In this document: piece after piece, positions 1 to 9,613 of the stretch | How the letters are laid out: each line of letters begins with the position of its first letter | How positions within the stretch are numbered: position 1 is the first letter of the stretch | Program-made: the position numbers and the translations under genes | Notes under the pieces: model-generated | What the model was told of the DNA's origin: nothing | Seen by the model: the letters and a program-made list of their open reading frames with translations, nothing else | Database searches by the model: none | Assembly (NCBI GenBank): GCA_001780165.1 | Contig: MFFQ01000005.1 | Location: 11,566-48,691, forward strand | Reading direction: 5' to 3' | Source of the DNA: Candidatus Eisenbacteria bacterium RBG_16_71_46 | Lineage (GTDB): Bacteria > Eisenbacteria > RBG-16-71-46 | Length of the DNA: 37,126 bases

Positions 1-341
1 CGCGGGCGGGCGCGGCTCGCGTTTATCCTCGCCTACGGGCCCCGCCGGGGCTACAATTCCCGGGTATCGGTGGAGTGTCGCTCCGCAGCCGCAGCCGGGC
101 ATCCGAATCCTCCGCTCACCGAGCGTCTTCGGCCGCCCTCCCGCCGGCAGCACGCCCGGCGGCAGTTCCCACATTTCGTATGGCGGTTTCGACGATCTCC
201 ACCGGGTGTCGCCCATCCCCCGCGGGGTCGCCGGCCGCGCGCCCGGTACCGCCCCGAGGTCAAGTCCCGCCATGAGAGGAGGCCCGGCGTCATCCCGTTC
301 GCGCGTCCGAGCTACTCCACCACCCCAGAAGGAGCCTCGCG
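1..341. other. Upstream non-coding stretch
   Basis: No convincing gene is present; the open frames here are short and typical of chance frames in GC-rich DNA. A TACAAT hexamer at 52-57 resembles a -10 element, but no good -35 sequence sits 16-18 bases upstream of it. An AAGGAG ribosome-binding site at 329-334 serves the gene that starts at 342. Confidence 0.5.
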
Positions 342-1355
342 ATGAACTCGAGACGTACCGCTCTCCGATTCGCTTGCCTCTCGCTCGTCCTCCTGGCGTC
401 GGCAGCGCCGTTCGCGCCCGCCCAGGCGGTCCCGATCAATGTCCTCACGGTGGATTGCACGCCGCTCATCACGCCCGGCCCGTCGTCATTTGGACTCACG
501 AACACGATGGGCATGGCGTTCCAGCAGATCGATCCCGGGGCGCTGTTGTTCAACGTCACCGAGGTGACGCCGGCAACCTTCAGCACGATGTCCGCCGCCG
601 CCCTCGGCTCGTACGATCTCATCGCCATCAACAACCGTCGTGACCGCATCGACTGCAGCGCTGCCGGCGGCGGGGGCGGGCTCGGCACGACCTGGCAGAG
701 CGTCATCGGCGTGAACTCGGGTGGCCGCGTCGTCCTCACCAGTCACGATGCGCCGCGCTTCCACATCATCGTGCCTCCCAACTCCACCGTCATGGGCATC
801 TTCTGCCCGGGATGCGAGCCGTTCGGCACCTTCAACCTCATCCGCGATGCGGCGCTGTGGGCGGGCGGGGGCAATTGCACCGGATTGCTGATCTTCAACG
901 ACGCCTGGTGCTTCGATCCACATCCGAGCGGCGGCCTGGGCTGGGGCAATCCGGAGCTGAACCTGCCGGGTCCCTGGCAGATCTCGGACCTGCAGGATCC
1001 GGCGTGCATCGGTGACGGCGGCTACACCGACATTCTCGCCGCCTTTGCGGGCCATCCGATCTATGCCAACGTGACGGACGCGCGGCTGGCCCCGAATTCG
1101 ATCAGCTCGTTCGCGGCAAACGTCGGCGACAACGCCTATCACAGCGCTTTCGCCACCCATAACGCCACGATCTTCACGACCACCGAGGTCGTGATCAACT
1201 CGGGCGTGGTGGATCCGGGCGGTTTCGGCTGCTGCAGCAACACCCCGACCGTGCTGCCGAACGGCACGCCGCTCACGCTCATCCGCGACGAGGTGTGCTC
1301 CCCGACGCCGGCCGGAGGGGACACCTGGGGGGGGCTGAAGATCCGCTACCGTTAG
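342..1355 (+). CDS. Secreted protein of unknown function
   Basis: The protein has 337 residues. It begins with a clear Sec signal peptide: basic residues, then a hydrophobic stretch around residues 11-24 and an AQA-type cleavage site near residue 29. The mature part is rich in Gly, Asn, Thr and Cys and contains many aromatic residues, as expected for an exported beta-rich protein. A segment around residues 85-150 (SYDLIAINN, then GGRVVLTSHD) has the alternating strand pattern of Rossmann-like or amidotransferase-like folds, but I cannot assign a family. At least ten cysteines, including a C-P-G-C and a G-C-C motif, suggest disulfides. The ATG has AAGGAG seven bases upstream. A strong hairpin follows the stop, so the gene is probably monocistronic. 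Confidence 0.75.
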   Translation: MNSRRTALRFACLSLVLLASAAPFAPAQAVPINVLTVDCTPLITPGPSSFGLTNTMGMAFQQIDPGALLFNVTEVTPATFSTMSAAALGSYDLIAINNRRDRIDCSAAGGGGGLGTTWQSVIGVNSGGRVVLTSHDAPRFHIIVPPNSTVMGIFCPGCEPFGTFNLIRDAALWAGGGNCTGLLIFNDAWCFDPHPSGGLGWGNPELNLPGPWQISDLQDPACIGDGGYTDILAAFAGHPIYANVTDARLAPNSISSFAANVGDNAYHSAFATHNATIFTTTEVVINSGVVDPGGFGCCSNTPTVLPNGTPLTLIRDEVCSPTPAGGDTWGGLKIRYR

Positions 1356-1421
1356 CCGACGCCGGCCGCGTGGGGCGCCTGACGCCGCGCGGCTGCGATC
1401 GCTGCCCCGAATCGCGACACG

Positions 1422-1455
1422 GAGGCCCCGCACCGGAAGCGCGGTGCGGGGTCTC
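1422..1455 (+). terminator. GC-rich hairpin after the secreted-protein gene
   Basis: Arms at 1422-1434 and 1443-1455 form a 13-base-pair stem with one G-T wobble and an 8-base loop, 66 bases after the stop codon. There is no T-run after it, so it could act as a weak intrinsic terminator or only as a 3' stabiliser. The rest of the gap before cinA (1456-1676) shows nothing else I can support. Confidence 0.5.
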
Positions 1456-1676
1456 GTCGTGCGCGCGAGCCCGCTGGTCTCGAGCTATTCGATGTCGCGG
1501 GGCGCCGCCCGCTGGCGCGCGAGGTCGGTGCGCTGGGAACGGGAGCGCTCCGCCGCGGGAGTTGAGCGGGAGGCGCCCGCCCCGGCCACGGCGCTCCCGC
1601 CGCTTGGCACTGCGAGCCCGGTGCGGCACAGTACCGGGCCGAACGCCACCACCCCCGCACCCCTCTGCGAGGCCCG

Positions 1677-2936
1677 ATGCAGATCGAGATCGTCACCATC
1701 GGCAGCGAAATCCTCTCCGGCCGCACGCTCGACACCAATTTCGCGTTCCTCGCCCGCGCGCTCGAGCAGGCGAGCGTCCAGATCGGCTGGCACACGACCG
1801 TGGGCGACACCCCGGAGCGCATCGCCGAGGCGGTGCGCCGCGGTCTCGAGCGCGCCGACGCGCTAGTGCTGACCGGGGGGCTCGGTCCGACCCCCGACGA
1901 CCTGACGCGCCGCGCGGTCTCGAACGTCCTGTCGCGCCCGCTCCAGCTCGACGAGCAGGTGCTGGAGCACATCCGCGAGCGCGCCGCACGCCTGGGCCGC
2001 AAGCTGCCGGGCTCGATCGAGGCCCAGGCGCTGCTGCCGCTCGGGGCCGAAGCCTGGCTCAACCGGCTCGGCACCGCACCCGGCATCCTCATCCTGCACC
2101 ACGGCAAGCCGGTCATCCTGCTCCCCGGGGTGCCCCAGGAGCTGGAGGAGCTGGCCACGGAGTACGTGGTGCCCTACCTGCGGCAGCGCACCGGCCGGCA
2201 CGTCGAGACCTTCACCCTGCGCACCTCCGGCGTGTTCGAGAGCGCCCTCCACGAGAAGATCGGCGCCCTGCCCCAGGCTTGGCCGGGCGCCACCCTCGCC
2301 TACCTGCCGAGCTTCTTCGGCGTGGACCTGCGGGTGACCGCCACCGGGACCGACCCCGACCAGGTGCGGCGCGTGACCGGGCGCGCCTACGACGAGCTGA
2401 GGGAGAAGGTGGATGCCGTGATCTACGCCGAGGGCACGACCACCATGCAGCAGGTGGTGGGCGAGACCCTGGTCGAGCTGGGCTACACCCTCGCCACCGC
2501 CGAGTCCTGCACCGGGGGCCTGCTCGCCAAGCGCATCACCGACGTCCCGGGCGCCTCGCGCTACTTCGAGCGCGGGTTCGTCACCTATTCCAACGCGTCC
2601 AAGATCGAGCTGCTCGGCGTGCGCGCCGGAGACCTCGAAGCCCACGGGGCGGTGAGCGCCCCGGTCGCCGAGCAGATGGCCGCGGGTGCGTGCGAGCGCG
2701 CCGGTGCCGACGTCGGGGTCGGCATCACCGGCGTGGCGGGCCCCGAGGGCGGCAGCGAGGAGAAGCCGGTGGGCACCGTGTTCGTGGCCGTGGCCTCGCC
2801 GCGCGGTGCTGCGGTGCGCCGCCTGCACATCGTCGGCACGCGCGCGACGATTCGCGAGCGCAGCGCCCAGACCGCGCTCGACCTGGTGCGGCGCCAACTG
2901 CGCGGCCTGCCGCTCGAGCCGAGCCTCGAAGGCTGA
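1677..2936 (+). CDS. cinA: CinA: competence/damage-inducible protein, NMN deamidase
   Basis: This 419-residue protein has the full two-domain CinA architecture. Residues about 1-170 are the MoCF-like (COG1058) domain, with VTIGSEILSGRTLDTN at the start and LTGGLGPTPDD. Residues about 255-410 are the CinA C-terminal domain, with ATAESCTGGLLAKRITDVPG and GITGVAGPEGG. Family knowledge links the C-terminal domain to nicotinamide mononucleotide deamidation (pyridine nucleotide salvage) and the N-terminal domain to ADP-ribose/CoA pyrophosphatase activity. The gene heads the run cinA-thpR-recA-recX; cinA next to recA is a recurrent arrangement in bacteria, and cinA-ligT-recA is known from Deinococcus. 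The start is the first ATG giving the family's usual N-terminus, with only a weak GAGG upstream. Confidence 0.95.
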   Translation: MQIEIVTIGSEILSGRTLDTNFAFLARALEQASVQIGWHTTVGDTPERIAEAVRRGLERADALVLTGGLGPTPDDLTRRAVSNVLSRPLQLDEQVLEHIRERAARLGRKLPGSIEAQALLPLGAEAWLNRLGTAPGILILHHGKPVILLPGVPQELEELATEYVVPYLRQRTGRHVETFTLRTSGVFESALHEKIGALPQAWPGATLAYLPSFFGVDLRVTATGTDPDQVRRVTGRAYDELREKVDAVIYAEGTTTMQQVVGETLVELGYTLATAESCTGGLLAKRITDVPGASRYFERGFVTYSNASKIELLGVRAGDLEAHGAVSAPVAEQMAAGACERAGADVGVGITGVAGPEGGSEEKPVGTVFVAVASPRGAAVRRLHIVGTRATIRERSAQTALDLVRRQLRGLPLEPSLEG

Positions 2937-2963
2937 GCGCCCGCCCGACCGGGAGCCACGCGG

Positions 2964-3521
2964 ATGCGCCTGTTCCTCGCCGTGTTCCCCTCGCCGGCCG
3001 CCCAGGGCGCGGCGTTCGCGGGGATCGAGTCGCTGCGCCGGCCGGGCGACCGCGTGTCGTGGGTCCAGCGCCAGAACCTCCACTACACCATGCGCTTCCT
3101 GGGCGAGGTGGGCGAGGATGGGCTGCGCCGCGCGAGCGAGGCCGCGCGCCAGGCCGCGGCCGCGCACGCGCCCTTCGACGCGGCACTCGGGGCCCTCGGC
3201 GCGTTCCCCTCGCCGCGCCGCGCGCGGGTGCTGTGGATCGGCATGACGCTGGGCGAACCCCCGCTGCTGGCGCTCGCCGAGTCGCTCGCCGCGGCCCTCG
3301 AGCGCCGCGGCTTCGCGCGCGAGGGCCGGGCCTTCGCCGCCCATCTCACGCTCGGCCGGGTGCGCGAGCCCGGGCCCGACTGGAGCGCGCGGCTGGAGTC
3401 GTTCCGGGTCGATGCCGCGGCCGCGCGTTTCCGCGTCGACCGCCTGTGCGTGGTCGAGAGCCGGCTCGATCCGGCGGGCTCGGTCTACACCGTGCGCGAG
3501 GAGGCGAAACTGGCCGGATGA
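2964..3521 (+). CDS. thpR: RNA 2',3'-cyclic phosphodiesterase (ThpR/LigT, 2H family)
   Basis: The protein has 185 residues and both catalytic HxTx motifs of the 2H phosphoesterase superfamily: H40-Y-T42-M in LHYTMRFLGEV and H127-L-T129-L in AAHLTLGRVR. Family members hydrolyse 2',3'-cyclic phosphates to 2'-phosphates and can ligate tRNA halves in vitro; the cellular role is unclear. The length is typical. It starts 27 bases after cinA and is probably co-transcribed with it. A separate promoter for recA follows. Confidence 0.95.
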   Translation: MRLFLAVFPSPAAQGAAFAGIESLRRPGDRVSWVQRQNLHYTMRFLGEVGEDGLRRASEAARQAAAAHAPFDAALGALGAFPSPRRARVLWIGMTLGEPPLLALAESLAAALERRGFAREGRAFAAHLTLGRVREPGPDWSARLESFRVDAAAARFRVDRLCVVESRLDPAGSVYTVREEAKLAG

Positions 3522-3548
3522 GGCGCGATTCCCGCTGAAAATGCCGCT

Positions 3549-3576
3549 TTGCGTCCACTGCCCAAATGTGTAATAT
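3549..3576 (+). promoter_or_regulatory. Probable sigma-70 promoter of recA
   Basis: TTGCGT at 3549-3554 and TAATAT at 3571-3576 are separated by 16 bases, inside a small AT-rich island (about 3540-3585) that stands out in this GC-rich DNA. Transcription would start near 3583 and leave a leader of about 105 bases before the recA ATG. I looked for a LexA operator (CTGT-N8-ACAG or GAAC-N4-GTTC type) around it and saw none. Confidence 0.6.
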
Positions 3577-3688
3577 GGCTCGCAATTGACGGTGGCGATG
3601 GGCGGCGCGCCCTGCCACGATGGCGGCGTCGCCGCCTCCGACCCTGGAACGACCCTCGACTGAACGCCCCTGCGAAGGAGACGCAGAC

Positions 3689-5902
<2,214 letters not shown>

Positions 5903-5921
5903 GCGGCAGCGGGGGGCGCAC

Positions 5922-6440
5922 GTGACGCTCGCGCGCGGTCGCGCCCGCCGCCCCGGCGCCCAGGCGGGGGAGTGCGCCGACGACACCGACGCCGCGCGCG
6001 AGGCGGCGCTGCGGCTGCTCGAGCGCCTGCGCCGCACCCGCGCCGACCTGGTGCGCCGGCTGCGGGACAAGGGCTACACGCCGCGGGCGGTGGACTCCGC
6101 GCTCGAACGCCTGGCCGCGGTGGGCCTGGTGGACGACGCCGAGTACGCCCGCGCCTACCTCGCCGGCCGGTGGGGCCGGCGGCCCGCGGGGCTGCGCCGC
6201 CTCGAGCTGGAGCTTCGGGTGCGCGGGGTGTCCCCCGAGGACATCGCGAACGGCCTCGCCCGGCTCGAGGCGGAGCGCGGCCCCGCCGACGACGTGGCGA
6301 TGGCGCGGCGCGTCGTCGCCCAGGCGGCCCGGCGCTACGCGGCGCTCGATCCGCGCAAGCGCCGCCAGCGGCTCTACGCGCTACTCATCCGGCGCGGGTT
6401 CGATGGCGAGACCATCGAGCAGGCGATGCGCGAGGAGTAG
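5922..6440 (+). CDS. recX: Regulatory protein RecX
   Basis: This protein of 172 residues is built from the helical three-helix repeats of the RecX family: RRTRADLVRRLRDKGYTPRAVDSALERLAAVGLVDDAEYARAYL followed by the LRRLELELRVRGVS repeat and a third repeat. RecX caps RecA filaments and inhibits RecA ATPase and strand exchange. The GTG start at 5922 lies 19 bases after the recA stop, following a G-rich stretch, so expression is presumably coupled to recA. The last two bases of its TAG stop are the first bases of the long palindromic repeat described next. Confidence 0.93.
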   Translation: MTLARGRARRPGAQAGECADDTDAAREAALRLLERLRRTRADLVRRLRDKGYTPRAVDSALERLAAVGLVDDAEYARAYLAGRWGRRPAGLRRLELELRVRGVSPEDIANGLARLEAERGPADDVAMARRVVAQAARRYAALDPRKRRQRLYALLIRRGFDGETIEQAMREE

Positions 6441-6569
6441 GCTCCGTCTGAAAACGCCCGCGGGCTGCGTTGCGCGGGCGGCTGCTCGCTCCGACGTGCC
6501 CGAGAGGCCACGACTGCGCTCGTCGCGCGCCCGCGACGCCTTGCCCGCGGGCGTTTTCAGACGGAGCCT
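6439..6569. repeat. 131-bp palindromic element with 27-bp perfect terminal inverted repeats
   Basis: The outer arms, 6439-6465 and 6543-6569, are exactly complementary over 27 bases (left arm begins AGGCTCCGTCTGAAAACG). The interior (6466-6542) has further partial complementarity (GCGTTGCGCGGGCG against CGCCCGCGACGC) and no reading frame worth calling. It starts inside the TAG stop of recX. It may act as the recX terminator, but its size and perfect ends resemble a REP-like or MITE-like dispersed repeat. A shorter hairpin starting with the same eleven bases follows livF at 30352. I saw no clear target-site duplication. Confidence 0.75.
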
Positions 6570-6749
6570 CGGAGTGTGTCGGAACATCCGATGGCTGCAT
6601 TCCCCGGTCGTTGATCCGGCCCCGGGGCCGCGGGTCTCGAAGGCCCGGCGTGCAAGTTCGCCGCCGAATCGCTATCTTCCCCGGTTCCACCGGCGGTGCC
6701 GCGCCCTCGGGGGCGCCCCGCGGCTGGAGCCGTCTTCCCCGGAGAGCGG
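6570..6749 (+). other. alaS leader region
   Basis: This non-coding stretch lies between the palindrome and alaS. TATCTT at 6673-6678 with GTGCAA at 6650-6655 (17-base spacing) is a weak promoter candidate. GC-rich complementary segments near 6700-6720 could fold. GGAGAG at 6741-6746 is the ribosome-binding site for alaS. Confidence 0.35.
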
Positions 6750-9476
6750 ATGACCACCTCGCACGCCTCGACCCTGCGCACCGCCGCCGATCTGCGCCGT
6801 GCGTTCGTGGATTTCTTCGTCGCGCGCGGGCACACCGCGGTGCCCTCCTCGCCGCTGGTGCCCAACGACCCGACGCTGCTGTTCACGACCGCCGGCATGG
6901 TGCAGTTCAAGCCCTACTACACCATGACCGGCGAGGTGCCCTACACGCGCGCGGTCTCGGTGCAGAAGTGCCTGCGGCTCACCGACCTCGAGAACGTCGG
7001 CTACACCCCGCGCCACGACACGTTCTTCGAGATGCTCGGCAATTTCTCGTTCGGACCCAAGCCGCGCGGCGCCTACTTCAAGGAGGAGGCGATCGCCTTC
7101 GCCTGGGAGTTCGTCACCGGTGTCCTCGGCATGCCGCGCGAGCGGCTCCACGCCTCGATCTTCGCCGGCGAGGGGACGCTGCCGCGGGACGACGAGGCGG
7201 AGGCGCTGTGGCGGAAGGTCGGGCTGCCGCCGGGCCAGATCGTGGCGCTCGGGCGCGCCGACAACTTCTGGGGGCCGGCCGGCGGCCAGGGTGCCTGCGG
7301 GCCGTCGAGCGAGATCTACTTCGACCTCGGCGAGGCGCGCCCCGCCGATCTGCCGCAGGACGCTTTCTGGGGCGAGCGGCCCGGCGACCCCGGCGACCGC
7401 TTCATGGAGTTCTGGAACCTGGTCTTTCCCCAGTTCGACGCCCAAGCGGGCGGCGCGCTGGAGCTGCTGCCGCGCCCGGGGATCGACACCGGGATGGGGC
7501 TCGAGCGGCTCGCGATGATCATGCAGAACCGGACCGCGATCTTCGAGACCGACCTCTTCGCCCCGCTGGTCGAGCAGGTGATGTCGCTCGCGCACCCGCG
7601 GCGCGAGCGACAGGCGGTGGCACTGCGCGACGCGCGGATCATCTCCGATCACGTCCGCGGGCTGACATTCGCGATCGCCGAGGGCGCGCTGCCCGGCAAC
7701 GAGGGCGCGGGCTACGTGTTGCGCCGGCTGCTGCGGCGCGCGGTGACGCGCGGGCGCTCGCGCCGGGGACTGGCGCTGCACGAGCCGTTCCTCGCGGCAC
7801 TCGCCGGGCGCGCGATCGACATGTTCGGCGGCTACTACCACGAGCTGGTGACGCACCGCGACCAGGTGCTGCGGGTGCTGGAGCACGAGGAGGTGGGCTT
7901 CGCGCAGACCTTCGAGGCAGGCCTGGCCCGGCTCGAGGAGCTGCTCGCGACCGGGCACAAGACGCTCCCGGGGGCGGACGCGTTCATGCTGCACGACACC
8001 TACGGCTTCCCGATCGAGCTCACCGAGGAGATCGCCCGCGAGCGCGGCGTGGCGGTGCACCGCGACGACTTCGAGCGCGCGATGACCGAGCAGCGCGAGC
8101 GCGCCCGCGCGACGAGCAAGTTCGTCAAGAACGAAGCGGCCGGGCGCGAGCCCTGGACCGAGGTCACCAGCGGCCCGAACTCGGAGTTCCTGGGCTACCA
8201 GTCGCTCTCGGCCGACGGGCTCACGCTCAGGCGCTGGCGGCCGCACGGGCGCGACGAGCTGGAGCTGGTCTTCGACCGCACGCCGTGCTACGCCGAATCG
8301 GGCGGGCAGGTCGCCGACCGCGGGCGGATCTCGGCGATCGGGATCGTCGCCGAGCTGACCCACGTCTACCGCGAGGACGACAGCATCGTCCACCGCGCGC
8401 GCCTCACCAACGGCGACCGCGCGGCGCTGCTCTCGGCGGGCCAGCGCGGCGGGCTCAAGGCCGGCGTGGATCCCGCGTACCGGTTTCCGACCATGCGCCA
8501 CCACACGGCGACCCACCTGCTCCACGCCGCGCTGCGCCAGGAGCTCGGCGAGCACGTGCGGCAGGCCGGATCGTTGGTCGCGCCCGACCGGCTGCGCTTC
8601 GACTACACGCACTTCGAGGCCCCCTCGCGCGAACAGCTCGAGGCGATCGAGCGCCTGGTGCAGGAGTGGACGCTGCGCAATCGGGAAGTCGGTTGGGAGA
8701 TCGTGCCGCTCGAGAAGGCCAAGGCCATGGGAGCGATGGCGCTGTTCGGCGAGAAGTACGGCGCCGAGGTGCGCATGGTGTCCGTGGCGGGGGTGGAGGA
8801 CGTGAACATCCCGGCGAGCCGCGAGCTGTGCGGCGGCACGCACGTGCGCCGCACCGGCGACATCGGCGCCTTCGTGGTGGTCTCGGACGCCGCGATCGCG
8901 AGCGGGGTGCGGCGGATCGAGGCGCTCTGCGGGCACGAGGCGATGCGCTGGCTCAAGCTCCAGCAGGCGACCCTGGCGCGCGCGGCGGCGGTGCTCCAGT
9001 CCAGTCCGGCCGCGCTGCCGGAACAGGTGGAGAAGCTCAAGGGCGAGCTCGATCGCCTGCGCAAGGTCGAGGGCGAAGCGCAGCGCGGAGGCCTCGAGTC
9101 CGAGATGGCGCGCCTGGCGCAGGGCGCCACCGCCGCGGCGGGCGGGCGCTGGCTGGTGGCGGAGGTGCGATCCGAAGCCGACGCCAACGCGGTGCGCGAC
9201 GCGGCCGACAAGCTGCGCGGCGCCCTCGGACGCGGAGCGGCGCTGCTCGCGATCCAGGGGGACGGCAAGCTCACCTTCGTCGCCGCGGTGACCGACGACC
9301 TGGTGGCGGCGAAGGCGCTGCGCGCCGACGAGCTGGTGCGCGCGGTGGCGAAGGTCGCGGGGGGCTCGGGAGGCGGCAAGCCCCACCTGGCGCTGGCCGG
9401 CGGCAAGGATCCAGCGAAGCTCGCCGCGGCCCTGGACGAGGCGCGGCGGCTGATCTCGCAGGCGCTCGGCTCGTGA
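6750..9476 (+). CDS. alaS: Alanine--tRNA ligase
   Basis: AlaS charges tRNA-Ala and clears mischarged Ser/Gly-tRNA. The 908-residue protein has the class II catalytic domain (VPSSPLVPNDPTLLFTTAGM and the NVGYTPRHDTFFEMLGNFSFG motif near the N-terminus). Its editing domain has HxxxH in RHHTATHLLHAAL and the CxxxH zinc site in RELCGGTHVRRTGDIG. The C-terminal oligomerisation/C-Ala part ends with the Gly-rich GGSGGGKPHLALAGGKDP motif. The start at 6750 is preferred over the upstream in-frame ATG at 6696 because of GGAGAG and because family members begin close to this point. The TGA stop is overlapped by a GTG (GTGA) that opens a small repeat-containing frame. Confidence 0.98.
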   Translation: MTTSHASTLRTAADLRRAFVDFFVARGHTAVPSSPLVPNDPTLLFTTAGMVQFKPYYTMTGEVPYTRAVSVQKCLRLTDLENVGYTPRHDTFFEMLGNFSFGPKPRGAYFKEEAIAFAWEFVTGVLGMPRERLHASIFAGEGTLPRDDEAEALWRKVGLPPGQIVALGRADNFWGPAGGQGACGPSSEIYFDLGEARPADLPQDAFWGERPGDPGDRFMEFWNLVFPQFDAQAGGALELLPRPGIDTGMGLERLAMIMQNRTAIFETDLFAPLVEQVMSLAHPRRERQAVALRDARIISDHVRGLTFAIAEGALPGNEGAGYVLRRLLRRAVTRGRSRRGLALHEPFLAALAGRAIDMFGGYYHELVTHRDQVLRVLEHEEVGFAQTFEAGLARLEELLATGHKTLPGADAFMLHDTYGFPIELTEEIARERGVAVHRDDFERAMTEQRERARATSKFVKNEAAGREPWTEVTSGPNSEFLGYQSLSADGLTLRRWRPHGRDELELVFDRTPCYAESGGQVADRGRISAIGIVAELTHVYREDDSIVHRARLTNGDRAALLSAGQRGGLKAGVDPAYRFPTMRHHTATHLLHAALRQELGEHVRQAGSLVAPDRLRFDYTHFEAPSREQLEAIERLVQEWTLRNREVGWEIVPLEKAKAMGAMALFGEKYGAEVRMVSVAGVEDVNIPASRELCGGTHVRRTGDIGAFVVVSDAAIASGVRRIEALCGHEAMRWLKLQQATLARAAAVLQSSPAALPEQVEKLKGELDRLRKVEGEAQRGGLESEMARLAQGATAAAGGRWLVAEVRSEADANAVRDAADKLRGALGRGAALLAIQGDGKLTFVAAVTDDLVAAKALRADELVRAVAKVAGGSGGGKPHLALAGGKDPAKLAAALDEARRLISQALGS

Positions 9477-9613
9477 GCGGGCCGCTGGAACGCCCCGGTG
9501 CCGGGCACGCGAGCGCGCCGCCGGAACGCGCGGGCGCCGGGCACGCGGGCGCGCCGCCGGAGCGCCCCGGCGCCGGGCACCCGAGCGCGCCGCCCGCGGA
9601 CGGCCGGCCATGA
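9473..9613 (+). CDS. Possible 46-residue repeat ORF between alaS and the nucleotidyltransferase
   Basis: A GTG overlapping the alaS stop (GTGA) opens a frame of 46 codons that ends at a TGA overlapping the next gene's ATG (ATGA). The product is three 12-residue repeats of the type PERPGAGHASAP, flanked by short Pro/Gly-rich ends. It has no recognisable domain, membrane segment or signal. Perfect 4-base overlaps at both ends suggest a translationally coupled linker peptide, but Pro/Gly/Ala/Arg frames arise easily by chance in DNA this rich in GC. I regard translation as unproven. Confidence 0.3.
   Translation: MSGPLERPGAGHASAPPERAGAGHAGAPPERPGAGHPSAPPADGRP
9485..9592 (+). repeat. Three tandem copies of a 36-bp repeat
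   Basis: Copies at 9485-9520, 9521-9556 and 9557-9592 are each exactly 36 bases. They share the core GCGCCGGGCACGCGAGCGCG with a few substitutions. The unit length is a multiple of three and preserves the 12-residue periodicity of the small frame at 9473-9613. The array fills almost the whole gap between alaS and the next gene. Confidence 0.9.

Noticed and set aside
1604-1620. TTGGCACTGCGAGC as a sigma-54 promoter for cinA
   Set aside because: The GG and GC dinucleotides are two bases too close, and the downstream element is not TTGC.
3540-3688. LexA/SOS operator in the recA leader
   Set aside because: Neither CTGT-N8-ACAG nor GAAC-N4-GTTC is present; SOS control cannot be claimed from the sequence.
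3620-3688. Upstream ATG for RecA adding 23 residues
   Set aside because: The extra residues do not resemble RecA N-termini, and the ATG at 3689 has the AAGGAG ribosome-binding site.
6690-6703. CCGGCGGTGCCGCG upstream of alaS, resembling the T-box core AGGGTGGTACCGCG
   Set aside because: Only about 10 of 14 positions match, and no specifier stem I or terminator/antiterminator pair is visible between the candidate promoter and this site.
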